Part shown: in pieces, positions 36,950 to 46,592 of the stretch
Numbering within the stretch: position 1 is the stretch's first letter
Layout of the letters: every line of letters begins with the position of its first letter
NCBI GenBank assembly: GCA_020633075.1
Contig: JACKEI010000001.1
Coordinates: forward strand, 1,860,001 to 1,924,000
Source: Sandaracinaceae bacterium
Lineage (GTDB): Bacteria; Myxococcota_A; Polyangia; Polyangiales; Houyiibacteriaceae
Direction: 5' to 3'
Length of the DNA stretch: 64,000 nt
The notes under the pieces: generated by a model
What the model was told of the DNA's origin: nothing
Databases searched by the model: none
What the model saw: the letters and a program-made list of their open reading frames with translations, nothing else
Made by a program: the position numbers and the translations under genes

Positions 36950-38518
36950 ATGAATGAGCCCCCCCGCAACAGCGTCCGCCGAGGCGTGCTGACCACCCGC
37001 ATCGCCCGGTACGCGCTGCCGCTCGCGCTCGCCATCTCGCTCGGGCTGCACGGCGCCGTGGCGCTGACCGTGTCGTCTCTGGCGGACGTCCCGCAGCTCG
37101 ACTTCGAGTTCGCCATGCCGGACCAGGTGGAGTTCGGGATGACCGAGGCGATGGAGGCGGTCCTGGTGAACTCCCCGCCCCCGCCCGCCGAGCCCGAGGT
37201 CGCCGCGCCCGAGGCTGGAGCGGACGGCGCGGGCGGCGAGGGGGCCGACGGACGGCGACCCGCGCAGGTCGACGCGGGGGTACCCGACGAAGAGGTGGCC
37301 ACGGGGGCCGACGCGGGCGTCCCCGACGCGGCGATCGCCGACGCGGGCGGCGCAGCGGATGTGCTGGACGGGGGCGTGCTCGCGCAGGGCGCAGACGCGG
37401 GCCTGGACGGCTCGGTGGATGGCGGGCCAGACGCAGGCCCGACGCGCCCCCGTATTCCTGTCGCGAGCGCGACGATGCGCGGTCCGGCCCGCATCCCGGC
37501 CGGCGCCCAGCTAGCGCTGCGGCTGGACATGGGGCGCCTGCGGCAGTCGGCCGTCGCCAACGAAGTGCGCGCGCTGATCGCGGCCGTGCCGGACTGGCAG
37601 GAGCTGCTCGGCGGGTCTGGCATCGACCCCCTCAACGACCTCGAGCGCGTGCTCATCGCCACACCCAACCGCTACCGAAACCGCATCCTGGTGGCCGGCC
37701 GACACGTCCACGACGAGGCCTTCACGCGCGCGGTCGTGAGCCAGATGGCGTCAGCTCACGGTGCCCAGGCGTCCTGGTCCACGCAGGACGGCGTCGCCGT
37801 GGCGCCCTGGGCCAACGAGGGCGAGACGGCGCGCGTGCTCGCGCTGCTGGGGCCACAACACTTTACGATCTCGCGGCCGGAGGACCTCGCCGTGGCGCTG
37901 GCGATGACACAAGCGCGCGCGGCGCGCGGGGCCGAGGCCGAGGGGCTGGAGGAGGCCAGCGGCCCGGACGTGCTGCTGTCCATGGGGCCGGGCGAGGGGC
38001 TCAGCCTCGAGATCGAAGGCGTCCACGCGTTCTTGACCGCCGGAAACCCGAACGTGATCCCCGTTCGCGCACGCCTCGCCATCCGCGAGGTCGGGCCGCG
38101 CATGGTCGGCATCGACGGGCTGGCCGTGTTTCCCTCGGAGCAGGCGGCCCTCGACGCCGTCGTCTACTGGAGCGGTCAGCGTGACGGTGCGCTGCGGAGC
38201 ATGGGGGTGCGCTTCATCATGGGAGACCGCCTGCGCGTGCTCGAGAGCTTCACCTTCGAGCCGCACGGCGACCGCGTCGAGATCCGCGGGCGGGCCAGCG
38301 CGGACGACGTACGCTGGGGCCTCGACTTCGCCCGTCGGCAGTTCGAGGCCTGGGCCCTGGAGGCCGAGCGACGCCGCGCGCAGGCGGCTGGCGCTGCGGG
38401 CACCGCACCCGGCGGCGCGAGCGGCAGCGCTGGCGGTGGCGGTGCCAGTCCCGGCGGCTCGGGCGGCGGCCGGCCCGCGCAGACGGGTGACACGAACGAC
38501 TCGGCGCCCGCGCCCTAA
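36950..38518 (+). CDS. Hypothetical single-pass membrane protein with Asp-Ala-Gly repeats
   Basis: I do not recognise this 522-residue protein. An N-terminal transmembrane helix (YALPLALAISLGLHGAVALTV) is followed by a Pro/Ala/Asp/Gly-rich periplasmic region (about 75-165) with repeated DAG units (VDAGVPDEE, DAGVPDAAIADAGG). A globular domain of about 300 residues (ALRLDMGRLRQSAVANEVRALI through the C-terminus) ends in a Gly/Ser tail. The N-terminal arrangement resembles TonB-like anchors, but no TonB C-terminal motif is seen. DAG-rich linkers are common in Polyangia envelope proteins. Confidence 0.6.
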   Translation: MNEPPRNSVRRGVLTTRIARYALPLALAISLGLHGAVALTVSSLADVPQLDFEFAMPDQVEFGMTEAMEAVLVNSPPPPAEPEVAAPEAGADGAGGEGADGRRPAQVDAGVPDEEVATGADAGVPDAAIADAGGAADVLDGGVLAQGADAGLDGSVDGGPDAGPTRPRIPVASATMRGPARIPAGAQLALRLDMGRLRQSAVANEVRALIAAVPDWQELLGGSGIDPLNDLERVLIATPNRYRNRILVAGRHVHDEAFTRAVVSQMASAHGAQASWSTQDGVAVAPWANEGETARVLALLGPQHFTISRPEDLAVALAMTQARAARGAEAEGLEEASGPDVLLSMGPGEGLSLEIEGVHAFLTAGNPNVIPVRARLAIREVGPRMVGIDGLAVFPSEQAALDAVVYWSGQRDGALRSMGVRFIMGDRLRVLESFTFEPHGDRVEIRGRASADDVRWGLDFARRQFEAWALEAERRRAQAAGAAGTAPGGASGSAGGGGASPGGSGGGRPAQTGDTNDSAPAP

Positions 38519-38548
38519 CGAGCGCTCGAAGAACGCGTACGGAGCCCC

Positions 38549-39631
38549 ATGAGCGAACTGACCGCCACGTCCTCCCCATCTCTCCAGGACTTCGTCCGCG
38601 AGTACTACGGAAAGCTCCTCGCTTCGAGCCTGGACCTCGCGACCAACGCGTGCTGTGCCAGCGGCGCGCCGCCTGCGTGGATAGCCGCCGCGGTGGCCAA
38701 CGTGCACCCCGACGTCGAGGCTCGCTTCTATGGTTGTGGCTTCCCGGTCCCGCATGCGCTCGCGGGCAAGGTGGTGTTGGACCTGGGCTGCGGAACCGGG
38801 CGCGACGTGTTCGTGCTGGCGCAGTTGGTGGGCCCCACGGGGACGGTGCACGGCGTGGACATGACCGCAGAGCAGCTCGAGCTGGCGCGGTCGACCGAAG
38901 GCTGGCACGCCGAGCGCTTCGGCTTCGCTCGCCCCAACACGCGCTTTCACTTGGGCTTCATGGAGGACCTGGGCGCGCTGGGCTTCGAGGACGGCGGAGT
39001 GGACGTGGTCGTGTCCAACTGCGTCGTCAACCTGAGCCCGCGGAAGGACCGGGTGCTGGCCGAGGTCGCCCGCGTGCTGCGCGCGGGCGGCGAGTTCTAC
39101 TTGAGCGACGTGGTCGTGGACCGGCGATTGCCGGCCGATGTCGCGAGCGACCCGGTCCTCTACGCGGAGTGCCTCGGGGGCGCGCTCTACGAGGCGGACT
39201 TCATCGCCCTGGCCAAGCAAGCCGGGTTCTTGGACCCGCGCGTGGTGACGCGCGCGCCGATCGCCATCCACAACGCCGAGATCGCGCGCAAGACCGGCGC
39301 GGCTCGCTTCAGCTCGGTGACGTACCGACTGTTCAAGCTGCCCGCCCTCGATGCGCGCTGTGAGGACTACGGCCAGGTGGCAACCTACCGCGGCGGCGTC
39401 CCTGGGGCGGAGGCGCTCCTCTGGCTCGACGACCACCACGCGTTCGAGCGGGGGCGGCCGGAGCGGGTGTGCCGGAACACGGCGGCGATGCTGACCGAGA
39501 CGCGCTTTGGTGCGTTCTTCGACGTGAGCGCTGCGGGCGAGTCGCACTTCGGCGAGTACCCCTGCGACCCCACGATCGCGGCGCGGCAGTACGCGTCCGG
39601 AGCGGACGCTGGCGGGGGCGCGTGCTGCTGA
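38549..39631 (+). CDS. arsM: Arsenite S-adenosylmethionine methyltransferase
   Basis: This 360-residue class I methyltransferase has the SAM motif VLDLGCGTGRD near residues 76-86. It carries the ArsM cysteines expected to bind As(III): the CC pair (residues 35-36), the Cys in VVSNCVVNL (about 156) and the Cys in AECLGGAL (about 206). A C-terminal extension of about 90 residues ends in GGGACC, another potential metal-binding pair. It should methylate arsenite to volatile or less toxic species. It lies 27 kb from the arsR-arsC operon. Confidence 0.9.
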   Translation: MSELTATSSPSLQDFVREYYGKLLASSLDLATNACCASGAPPAWIAAAVANVHPDVEARFYGCGFPVPHALAGKVVLDLGCGTGRDVFVLAQLVGPTGTVHGVDMTAEQLELARSTEGWHAERFGFARPNTRFHLGFMEDLGALGFEDGGVDVVVSNCVVNLSPRKDRVLAEVARVLRAGGEFYLSDVVVDRRLPADVASDPVLYAECLGGALYEADFIALAKQAGFLDPRVVTRAPIAIHNAEIARKTGAARFSSVTYRLFKLPALDARCEDYGQVATYRGGVPGAEALLWLDDHHAFERGRPERVCRNTAAMLTETRFGAFFDVSAAGESHFGEYPCDPTIAARQYASGADAGGGACC

Positions 39632-39728
39632 ACGTGCAGTCGAGCGCCGCTCTTGGTGGACGGGTTCTCGGGGCTCCGGACGTCGTTGCGCTGGCCACAC
39701 CTCCCTGAGCCGATATACTCGCCGCACC

Positions 39729-41057
39729 ATGTCTCTTAGCGCTTCGTTCCGCTGCACCGCGGGCTGTCCCGGCAGCTGGCCTCTCGACACCGTCATCTAC
39801 CAGTGCCCCGCGTGCGGCGAGCTGCTGGAGGTGAACCACGACATGGAGGCGCTGAAGCAGCAGAGCGGCGACGAGTGGAAGGCCACCTTCGACCGTCGCT
39901 GGATGACGCGGCAGTGGCCCTACGGCAGCGGCGTGTGGGGCAAGAAGGAGTGGGTGCAGCCCCACCTGCGCGACGAGAACGTGGTCAGCACGGCCGAGGG
40001 CGGAAGCAACCTCTTCTGGGCGGAGCGCTACGGCAAGTCGTTGGGCCTGGACGAGCTGTGGATCAAGAACTGCGGCAACTCGCACACGGGGTCGTTCAAG
40101 GACCTGGGCATGACCGTGTTGGTCAGCACCGTGAAGCAGATGATCGCGGACGGGAAGCCCATCAAGGCCATCGCCTGCGCCTCCACCGGCGACACGAGCG
40201 CGGCGCTCGCCGCCTACTGCGCCAGCGCGGGGATCCCCAGCGTGGTGCTGCTGCCCAAGGGCAAGATCAGCACGGCTCAGCTGGTCCAGCCGCTGGCCAA
40301 CGGCGCCAAGGTCTGCGCGCTGGACACGGACTTCGACGGCTGCATGGCCATCGTGCAGAAGCTCGCCATGGAGCAGGGCATCTACCTGGCCAACTCCATG
40401 AACTCGCTGCGCCTCGAGGGACAGAAGACGGTCGCCATCGAGATCGCCCAGCAGTTCGACTGGGACGTGCCGGACTGGGTGGTCATCCCGGGCGGCAACC
40501 TGGGCAACGTGGCGGCGCTCGGTGCGGGCTTCGACATGCTCTTCGAGCTCGGTCTGGTCACACGCCGCCCGCGCCTGATCCTTGCCCAGGCCCAGCAGGC
40601 AAACCCGCTGTACCGCGCGTACAAGGCCGGCTACGACAACTTCGAGGCGATCACCGCAGGCGCGACCGAGGCGAGCGCGATCCGCATCGGCAACCCGGTG
40701 AGCGTGCGCCGCGCCATCCGCACGCTCAAGAAGTTCGACGGCATCGTGGAGCAGGCCTCCGAGGCCGAGCTGGCGGAGGCCTCGGCCTCCGCGGACCGCA
40801 GCGGTGCCTACACCTGCCCCCACACCGGCGTGGCCCTGGCCGCCCTCGAGAAGCAGGTCGCGGCGGGCAACGTGCAGCCCGGCCAGCGAGTCGTCGTCAT
40901 CTCCACGGCCAACGGGCTCAAGTTCACGCAGTTCAAGATCCGCTACCACGAGAGCCGGATCGAGGGCGTGACCAGCAAGCACCCCAACACGCCCGTCGAC
41001 CTGCCGAACGACTACGAGGCGGTCAAGCGCGCGGTCCTCAGCGGCTTCGACCTCTGA
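39729..41057 (+). CDS. thrC: Threonine synthase
   Basis: This 442-residue PLP enzyme makes threonine from O-phosphohomoserine. A zinc-ribbon-like N-terminus (CTAGCPGSW, YQCPACGELLEV) precedes the PLP domain with the Schiff-base lysine in HTGSFKDLGM and the phosphate-binding GGNLGNV (residues about 256-262). The zinc-ribbon and overall length fit the long threonine synthase type. It stands 97 bp after arsM, in its own plus-strand unit. Confidence 0.93.
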   Translation: MSLSASFRCTAGCPGSWPLDTVIYQCPACGELLEVNHDMEALKQQSGDEWKATFDRRWMTRQWPYGSGVWGKKEWVQPHLRDENVVSTAEGGSNLFWAERYGKSLGLDELWIKNCGNSHTGSFKDLGMTVLVSTVKQMIADGKPIKAIACASTGDTSAALAAYCASAGIPSVVLLPKGKISTAQLVQPLANGAKVCALDTDFDGCMAIVQKLAMEQGIYLANSMNSLRLEGQKTVAIEIAQQFDWDVPDWVVIPGGNLGNVAALGAGFDMLFELGLVTRRPRLILAQAQQANPLYRAYKAGYDNFEAITAGATEASAIRIGNPVSVRRAIRTLKKFDGIVEQASEAELAEASASADRSGAYTCPHTGVALAALEKQVAAGNVQPGQRVVVISTANGLKFTQFKIRYHESRIEGVTSKHPNTPVDLPNDYEAVKRAVLSGFDL

Positions 41058-41121
41058 GCGCACGAACGCGGGAAGCGATGGGCGCGGAGCCGCTTCGCGC
41101 TCGTCGAGAGCGCGCTGCGCG

Positions 41122-41466
41122 TCAGCTGTTGCGCAGCGCGTCGAGAGCCAGGCGCGACGACTTGGGCAAGGTCACGGGACGCAGGCGCACGTCGAACCAT
41201 CCGTCGGCCCCACGCTTGCTGCCGAGCGCCTTGCCTTCGACGGGCAGCGGGCTGTCGAGTGCGAGCACCACCCGCACGGGGGCGCCGGGCGCGAAGGGCA
41301 CGGGCAGGCGCACGCGGAGAAAGCTCCCGTCCCACCCCAGGGCCGTGCCGGGCTGCCCGTCGCTCAGCGTGAGGCTCACCACCCGCGGAGCCTGCGCGGC
41401 GTCGCGCTCGGCGGCGCTTTCGCCCATGTCGCGGGCGGGCGGCGTGGTGTCGGGGCTGTCGCTCAT
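41122..41466 (-). CDS. PilZ-like domain protein
   Basis: This 114-residue protein resembles the small PilZ-type beta-barrels of myxobacteria: LTLSDGQPGTALGWDGSFLRVRLPVPFAPGAPVRVVLAL. The N-terminal RxxxR and D/NxSxxG c-di-GMP-binding motifs are not clearly present, so ligand binding is doubtful. Its ATG overlaps the smpB stop by ATGA. The assignment is tentative. Confidence 0.5.
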   Translation of the reverse strand: MSDSPDTTPPARDMGESAAERDAAQAPRVVSLTLSDGQPGTALGWDGSFLRVRLPVPFAPGAPVRVVLALDSPLPVEGKALGSKRGADGWFDVRLRPVTLPKSSRLALDALRNS

Positions 41467-41945
41467 CGGCGCCTCGCTGCGTCGCGCGCTTCGTTGAGCT
41501 CGGCCTTGGCCTTGAGGGCCTCGCGCTCGTCGCCCTTCTTCTTGCCGCGCCCGAGGCCCAGCTGGCACTTGGCCACGCCGTTCTTGAAGTAGACCTGCAG
41601 CGGCACCAGCGTGTAGCCCTTGGTGGTGAGCTTGCCGCGCCACTTGTCGATCTCTTCACGGTGGGCGAGCAGCTTGCGCACCGCCTTCGGCACGTGGCCG
41701 GTGTAGCCGGTCTGGGCGTAGGGGGCGATGTGCATCTTGTGCAGGAAGAGCTCGTCGTTCTCGATCACGGCGTAGGCCCCGTCGAGGTCGGCCTTGCGGT
41801 TGCGCAGGCTCTTCACCTCGCTGCCGGTCAGCACCATGCCCACCTCGAGCTTGTCCTCGATGTCGTAGAGCTGCGCCGCCTTGGGGTTGCGGCAGACGAG
41901 CAGCTCCATGCCGACGACGCCCTTTTCGACACGCTTCTTCGCCAC
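41463..41945 (-). CDS. smpB: SsrA-binding protein SmpB
   Basis: SmpB binds tmRNA and delivers it to stalled ribosomes. The 160-residue product starts at GTG 41945 (VAKKRVEKG), which has GGAG about 12 bp upstream. It contains CRNPKAAQLYDIEDKLEVGMVL, GSEVKSLRNRKADLDGAY, and the C-terminal basic tail (LGRGKKKGDEREALK). It sits between an unknown lipoprotein and the PilZ-like gene. Confidence 0.95.
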   Translation of the reverse strand: MAKKRVEKGVVGMELLVCRNPKAAQLYDIEDKLEVGMVLTGSEVKSLRNRKADLDGAYAVIENDELFLHKMHIAPYAQTGYTGHVPKAVRKLLAHREEIDKWRGKLTTKGYTLVPLQVYFKNGVAKCQLGLGRGKKKGDEREALKAKAELNEARDAARRR

Positions 41946-41953
41946 GCCGGGGT

Positions 41954-42982
41954 CTACTCCGTTTCCGTCGTCGAGGCACGCCCCCGCGCCGTCTCGGCCA
42001 GCCCGCGGATCAAGCCGCGCCCCGCGGCCAGAGCGTCCACGTGCGCCCCCTCGGCCTGCGCGTCCAACGCGAGCACGGCGCGCTCGGGGTCGCCGCCCTC
42101 GAACAGCGCCAACAGGCCGAGCTCCACCGCCAGACGCGAGATGGTCCGCGCGTCCCCGACTCGGCGGGCATCCCCGAGCCGCTCCATGCGGACGCCGCGC
42201 TCCTCTTGGTAGTAACGCCCAGCGGCGGCCTCCATGGGCACGAAGCGGCCCTCGAAGCCAGTGAGCGGGATGGCCACGCTGGCCGGGACGGGCAGCCCGG
42301 CCAACGCAAAGCGACCGACCACCAGCAGCTCGGCGCGCGCGTCCCCGCCCACATCCTCGGCCCGCTCGGCGCAGGCCCCCTCTTGAACCATGCTGGTGTC
42401 CACGGGCACCTCCTGCGCGCGCCCGCGCCGGTCCAGCCGCACCACGGCCACGCACTCGGCCACACGCGCGTGATCCGCGATCACGATCAGCAGCTCCACG
42501 CGCCCGTCGCCGTCCAGATCGCTGCCGGACAGAGGCGCGCGCAGCCCGCGCACCCGCTCGCGCGTGGGGAAGCGTCGGTCCGGCGCGTCGAGGCCGAGGG
42601 CCACGCCAATGTCGGTGACTACGCGCACCGCGCTCGCGCCGTCCGCGCGCAGCGCGTCCAGCATCACCACGTCCTCCGTGTCCACCAGCAAGCGCACTGC
42701 ATAGCCCTCACGCTCGAGGGCCCGCGAGAGCGCGGTGGCCTCCTCACGAGGGTCCACACCCACCCGCAGATACACGAGCGGATCTCGCGGGGGGGCGGGC
42801 TCGGCGCAGCCCACGAGCAGCGCCGAGCCGAGCGCCGCGACGACGACCAAGCTCAGACCTCCACGCGGACCGCGCGCAGTTCGGGCGCGGCCACTGCCGC
42901 CACGCGGACGCCGCCCAGCGGACGACGACGCCCCGCGCCCAGCCCGTGCGTGGCTGCGGCTACGCGCGCGCATCCTCGCCAA
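41954..42982 (-). CDS. Hypothetical lipoprotein with an EF-hand-like motif
   Basis: This 342-residue protein has a basic N-terminus, a hydrophobic stretch and a lipobox (ALLVGC, about residue 59). DLDGDGRVELLIV near residue 155 resembles the Ca-binding loop of FG-GAP or EF-hand-like repeats. The rest is a mixed alpha/beta protein of unknown function. The annotated start overlaps the previous gene by 23 bp; starts a few codons downstream are equally possible. It precedes smpB by 9 bp. Confidence 0.6.
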   Translation of the reverse strand: MARMRARSRSHARAGRGASSSAGRRPRGGSGRARTARGPRGGLSLVVVAALGSALLVGCAEPAPPRDPLVYLRVGVDPREEATALSRALEREGYAVRLLVDTEDVVMLDALRADGASAVRVVTDIGVALGLDAPDRRFPTRERVRGLRAPLSGSDLDGDGRVELLIVIADHARVAECVAVVRLDRRGRAQEVPVDTSMVQEGACAERAEDVGGDARAELLVVGRFALAGLPVPASVAIPLTGFEGRFVPMEAAAGRYYQEERGVRMERLGDARRVGDARTISRLAVELGLLALFEGGDPERAVLALDAQAEGAHVDALAAGRGLIRGLAETARGRASTTETE

Positions 42983-43967
42983 GCTCGCTCAAGCTGCGGG
43001 GCACGCGCACGGCGTGGCCGTGCTCCAGCATGCGGAAGCGCAGCTCATTCACCCTCTGCTCGCGGAGCGCCGCGGTCAGCTCGCGCTCGGGCTGCCCTTG
43101 CTCGTCGTCGGCGAGGGCGAAGCTGCCGTAGTGGACCGCCACCGAGGTCAGCGCGCCCAGATCCAGGTGCGCTTGCACGGCCTGCGCCGGGTCCATGTGC
43201 ACGGGGGACATGAACCAACGCGGCTCGAACGCCCCGATGGGCAGGAGCGCCACGCGCGGGCTCCCCAGGCGCTCGCGCACCTCACGAAAGTGCGCGCAGT
43301 ACCCCGTGTCGCCGGCATAGAACACGCCGCCCGCGGGTGCGTGCACGTACAGACCGCCCCACAGTCGCTTGTCCAGGTCCGTGAACGAGCGCCCCGCGAA
43401 GTGCTTGGCGGGCGTGAACACCACCACCACGCCGGGCGCGACCTCGGTGGACTCCCACCAGTCCAGCTCCACCACGTTGCCGATGCCGTTGCGCTTCAGC
43501 ACCTCCCCCACGCGCAGCCCCGTGACGATGAGCGGCGCCGAGTGCGCCTGCAGCCGCTGCAGGGTCCACACGCACAGGTGGTCGTAGTGGTCGTGGCTCA
43601 GGAGCACCACGTCGATGGGCGGCAGGTCCTCGAAGCGCAGGCCGGGGGCCCGAAAGCGCTTGGGACCGGCGAACACGAAGGGACTGCAGCGCTCCGCCCA
43701 GATGGGGTCGGTCAGCATGTTGAGCCCGTCGTGCTGCAGGAGCACCGTGGCGTGCCCCACCCAGGTGACCCGCACCTCGCTGCCGGTGACGCGCGGAACA
43801 GGCGCCGGCCCGGGCTCGCTGGGCACGGGGACCACCTTGGGGCGCTTGCGCGTGGCAAACCACTTGAGGGCGTCGGCGCTGCTGCTGTGGCGGCGGCCGC
43901 TCACGTCCGTGTTGAAGAAGCGACGTCCGTCGAAATGATCAGAGCCCTGCGCCATGCGCCTCATCAT
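42960..43967 (-). CDS. Metallo-beta-lactamase-fold hydrolase, NAPE-PLD-like
   Basis: This 335-residue protein has the zinc-binding SHDHYDHL motif near residues 123-130 and the upstream GHAT. It also has the Asp in GDTGY, ALLPIGAFEPRWFM and a late His. This order, together with FDGRRFFN near the N-terminus, matches the NAPE-PLD-like family that hydrolyses N-acylphosphatidylethanolamines. No signal peptide is evident. Starts at 43967 or 43955 are possible, neither with a strong ribosome site. Confidence 0.82.
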   Translation of the reverse strand: MMRRMAQGSDHFDGRRFFNTDVSGRRHSSSADALKWFATRKRPKVVPVPSEPGPAPVPRVTGSEVRVTWVGHATVLLQHDGLNMLTDPIWAERCSPFVFAGPKRFRAPGLRFEDLPPIDVVLLSHDHYDHLCVWTLQRLQAHSAPLIVTGLRVGEVLKRNGIGNVVELDWWESTEVAPGVVVVFTPAKHFAGRSFTDLDKRLWGGLYVHAPAGGVFYAGDTGYCAHFREVRERLGSPRVALLPIGAFEPRWFMSPVHMDPAQAVQAHLDLGALTSVAVHYGSFALADDEQGQPERELTAALREQRVNELRFRMLEHGHAVRVPRSLSELGEDARA

Positions 43968-44020
43968 GCGGTGAGGCGCGGCTGGCGCAAGGCTCCGTGA
44001 GCGACACGCGGGGAGTGGGC

Positions 44021-45841
44021 TCAGCGCTCCGAGAACGCCTCGATGGGCATCTGCATGGTGCTCTTGATGGGGGAGGTGATGGCGCCCGCGTGCGCCCGGC
44101 TACGCGGCAGGACGCGGTCGAAGTAGAACTCGCCCGTCTGGATCTTGGCGCGGTAGAACTCCTCGGTCTCGGCGCCGTCGCCGCTCGCGAGCTTGCCGTA
44201 GGCGGCCGCCACCATCTTGGCCCAGAAGAAGGCCATCATCGCGTAGCCGGAGAACATCAGGAAGTCGACGGCGTTGGCGGCGACCACGTCGCGGTCCTTG
44301 CGCGCGCCGATGGCGATCCGCAGCGTGAGGTAGTTCCACTGCGCGCAGATCTTCCCGAGCGCCACGATGAAGGGCCGCATCTTCGCGTTGGTGGCGTGCT
44401 CACCGCAGAACTTCATGATCTCGGCCGTATACTCCGCGATGGCCTTGCCCTTGCTCGCGATGAGCACCTTGCGGCCCAAGAGGTCCAGCGCCTGGATGCC
44501 GGTCGTGCCCTCGTAGAGCGTCGCGATGCGCGTGTCGCGCACGATCTGCTCCATGCCGTGCTCACCGATGTAGCCGTGCCCGCCGAAGACCTGCACGCCC
44601 ATGTTGGTGCACTCGAAGCCGATCTCGGTGAGGAAGCCCTTCAGAATGGGCGTGTAGAAGCCGAGGCGCTCGTCCCACAGCTCGCGCTCCGCGTCATTGC
44701 CCTGCTCCACGGCGATGGTCATGAAGTCCGCCATCTTGGCGGCGTGGTAGAGCATGGCGCGACCGCCCTCGGCCACGGCCTTCATCGTGAGCAGCATGCG
44801 CCGCACGTCGGCGTGGTGGTGGATGGCGTCCGCTACCTTGTCCGGCTCCTTCTTGCCCGACAGCGCGCGCATGGAGCGGCGCTCCTGCGCGTACGCGAGG
44901 GCGCCCTGGTACGAGAGCTCCGTGGCGCACACGCCCTGCAGGGCGGTACCGATGCGGGCCGTGTTCATGAACGTGAACATGCACTCGAGACCCTTGTTCT
45001 CAGGCCCCAGCATGAACGCGCGCGACCCCTCGAACTCGATGGTGCAGGTGGCCGAGGCCTTGATGCCCATCTTGTGCTCGATGCCGCTGCACACGACGTT
45101 GTTGAACTCGCCGACGTCCCCGCTCTCGGTGGGCAGGAACTTGGGGATGATGAACAGGGAGATCCCGCGCGTGCCGGCGGGAGCCCCGGGGAGGCGCGCC
45201 AAGACCACGTGGACGATGTTCTCGCAGAGGTCGTGGTCGCCGGCCGAGATGAAGATCTTGGTGCCGGTCACCGAGTAGGTGCCGTCGCCGCGGGGCACGG
45301 CCTTGCTGCTGACCTGGCCCAGGTCCGTGCCGCACTGCGGCTCGGTGAGGCACATGGTGCCCATCCAGCGCGCCTCGGTGAGGGGCGGCATGTAGGTGTC
45401 CCGCTGCTCGTCGGTGCCGTGCAGCATGATGGTGTTCATCGCGCCCAGGCTGAGGCCGGGGTACATGTTGAAAGCCCAGTTGGCCGTGCCCATCATCTCC
45501 GCCTTGAAGACGCCGAGCGACATGGGCATGCCCTGTCCGCCGTACTTCTCGGGGTGCGAGAGCCCCTGCCAGCCGCCCTCGACGAACTGGTCGTAGGCCT
45601 CTTTGTAGCCCTTGGGCGTGGTGACCTTGCCGTCCACCAGCGTGCAGCCCTCTTTGTCGCCGGACTGGTAGAGGGGCGCCAGCACGCCCTCGCAGAGCTT
45701 GGCGCAGTGGTCGAGGATGCTGTCGACCACGTCGGGGGTCGCCTCGCCGCCGTTGGGCAGCTGGGCGTAGTGGCCGGGGTAGTCGAGGACTTCGTTGATG
45801 AGGAAGCGCGTATCCCGGAGGGGGGCTTTGTACTGCGGCAT
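44021..45841 (-). CDS. Acyl-CoA dehydrogenase, DmdC-type (3-methylmercaptopropionyl-CoA dehydrogenase family)
   Basis: This 606-residue flavoprotein is longer than ordinary acyl-CoA dehydrogenases (about 380). It fits the DmdC/AidB-like long branch with a C-terminal extension. Characteristic segments are CLTEPQCGTDLGQ, KIFISAGDHDL, VFGGHGYIGEHG and the catalytic-Glu-like LYEGTTGIQALDLLGRK near residue 440-456. The substrate cannot be stated; DmdC acts on 3-methylthiopropionyl-CoA, but the long branch is broad. Two tandem operator-like repeats lie upstream at 45917-45953. Confidence 0.88.
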   Translation of the reverse strand: MPQYKAPLRDTRFLINEVLDYPGHYAQLPNGGEATPDVVDSILDHCAKLCEGVLAPLYQSGDKEGCTLVDGKVTTPKGYKEAYDQFVEGGWQGLSHPEKYGGQGMPMSLGVFKAEMMGTANWAFNMYPGLSLGAMNTIMLHGTDEQRDTYMPPLTEARWMGTMCLTEPQCGTDLGQVSSKAVPRGDGTYSVTGTKIFISAGDHDLCENIVHVVLARLPGAPAGTRGISLFIIPKFLPTESGDVGEFNNVVCSGIEHKMGIKASATCTIEFEGSRAFMLGPENKGLECMFTFMNTARIGTALQGVCATELSYQGALAYAQERRSMRALSGKKEPDKVADAIHHHADVRRMLLTMKAVAEGGRAMLYHAAKMADFMTIAVEQGNDAERELWDERLGFYTPILKGFLTEIGFECTNMGVQVFGGHGYIGEHGMEQIVRDTRIATLYEGTTGIQALDLLGRKVLIASKGKAIAEYTAEIMKFCGEHATNAKMRPFIVALGKICAQWNYLTLRIAIGARKDRDVVAANAVDFLMFSGYAMMAFFWAKMVAAAYGKLASGDGAETEEFYRAKIQTGEFYFDRVLPRSRAHAGAITSPIKSTMQMPIEAFSER

Positions 45842-45916
45842 GGGGGTTCTCCAAGTAAGCGCGGGCGCACCCGTCGCGTCTCGTGGCGGCCACCCAACCG
45901 GTGGCGCACTGGCTCT

Positions 45917-45953
45917 CTACCACATGGTCAGCGTTTGTCTACCGAATGGTCAG
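45917..45953 (-). promoter_or_regulatory. Tandem operator-like repeats upstream of the acyl-CoA dehydrogenase
   Basis: CTACCACATGGTCAG (45917-45931) and CTACCGAATGGTCAG (45939-45953) are direct copies 22 bp apart, two helical turns. Each contains a partly palindromic ACC...GGT core. The spacing and near identity suggest cooperative binding of a TetR-type fatty-acid regulator. The element is in the 217-bp gap between the acyl-CoA dehydrogenase and apt genes and could act on the former. Confidence 0.55.
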
Positions 45954-46058
45954 GTCAGCGCGCGCTTTGCTCCGAGCCGCTGCTGAGCGTCCATGCCCGC
46001 GAGCGGATCCATCCCAGTGGGGGCCACACGCGAGGCCCCCCGCAGCCCCCCTTGGGCG

Positions 46059-46588
<530 letters not shown>

Positions 46589-46592
<4 letters not shown>

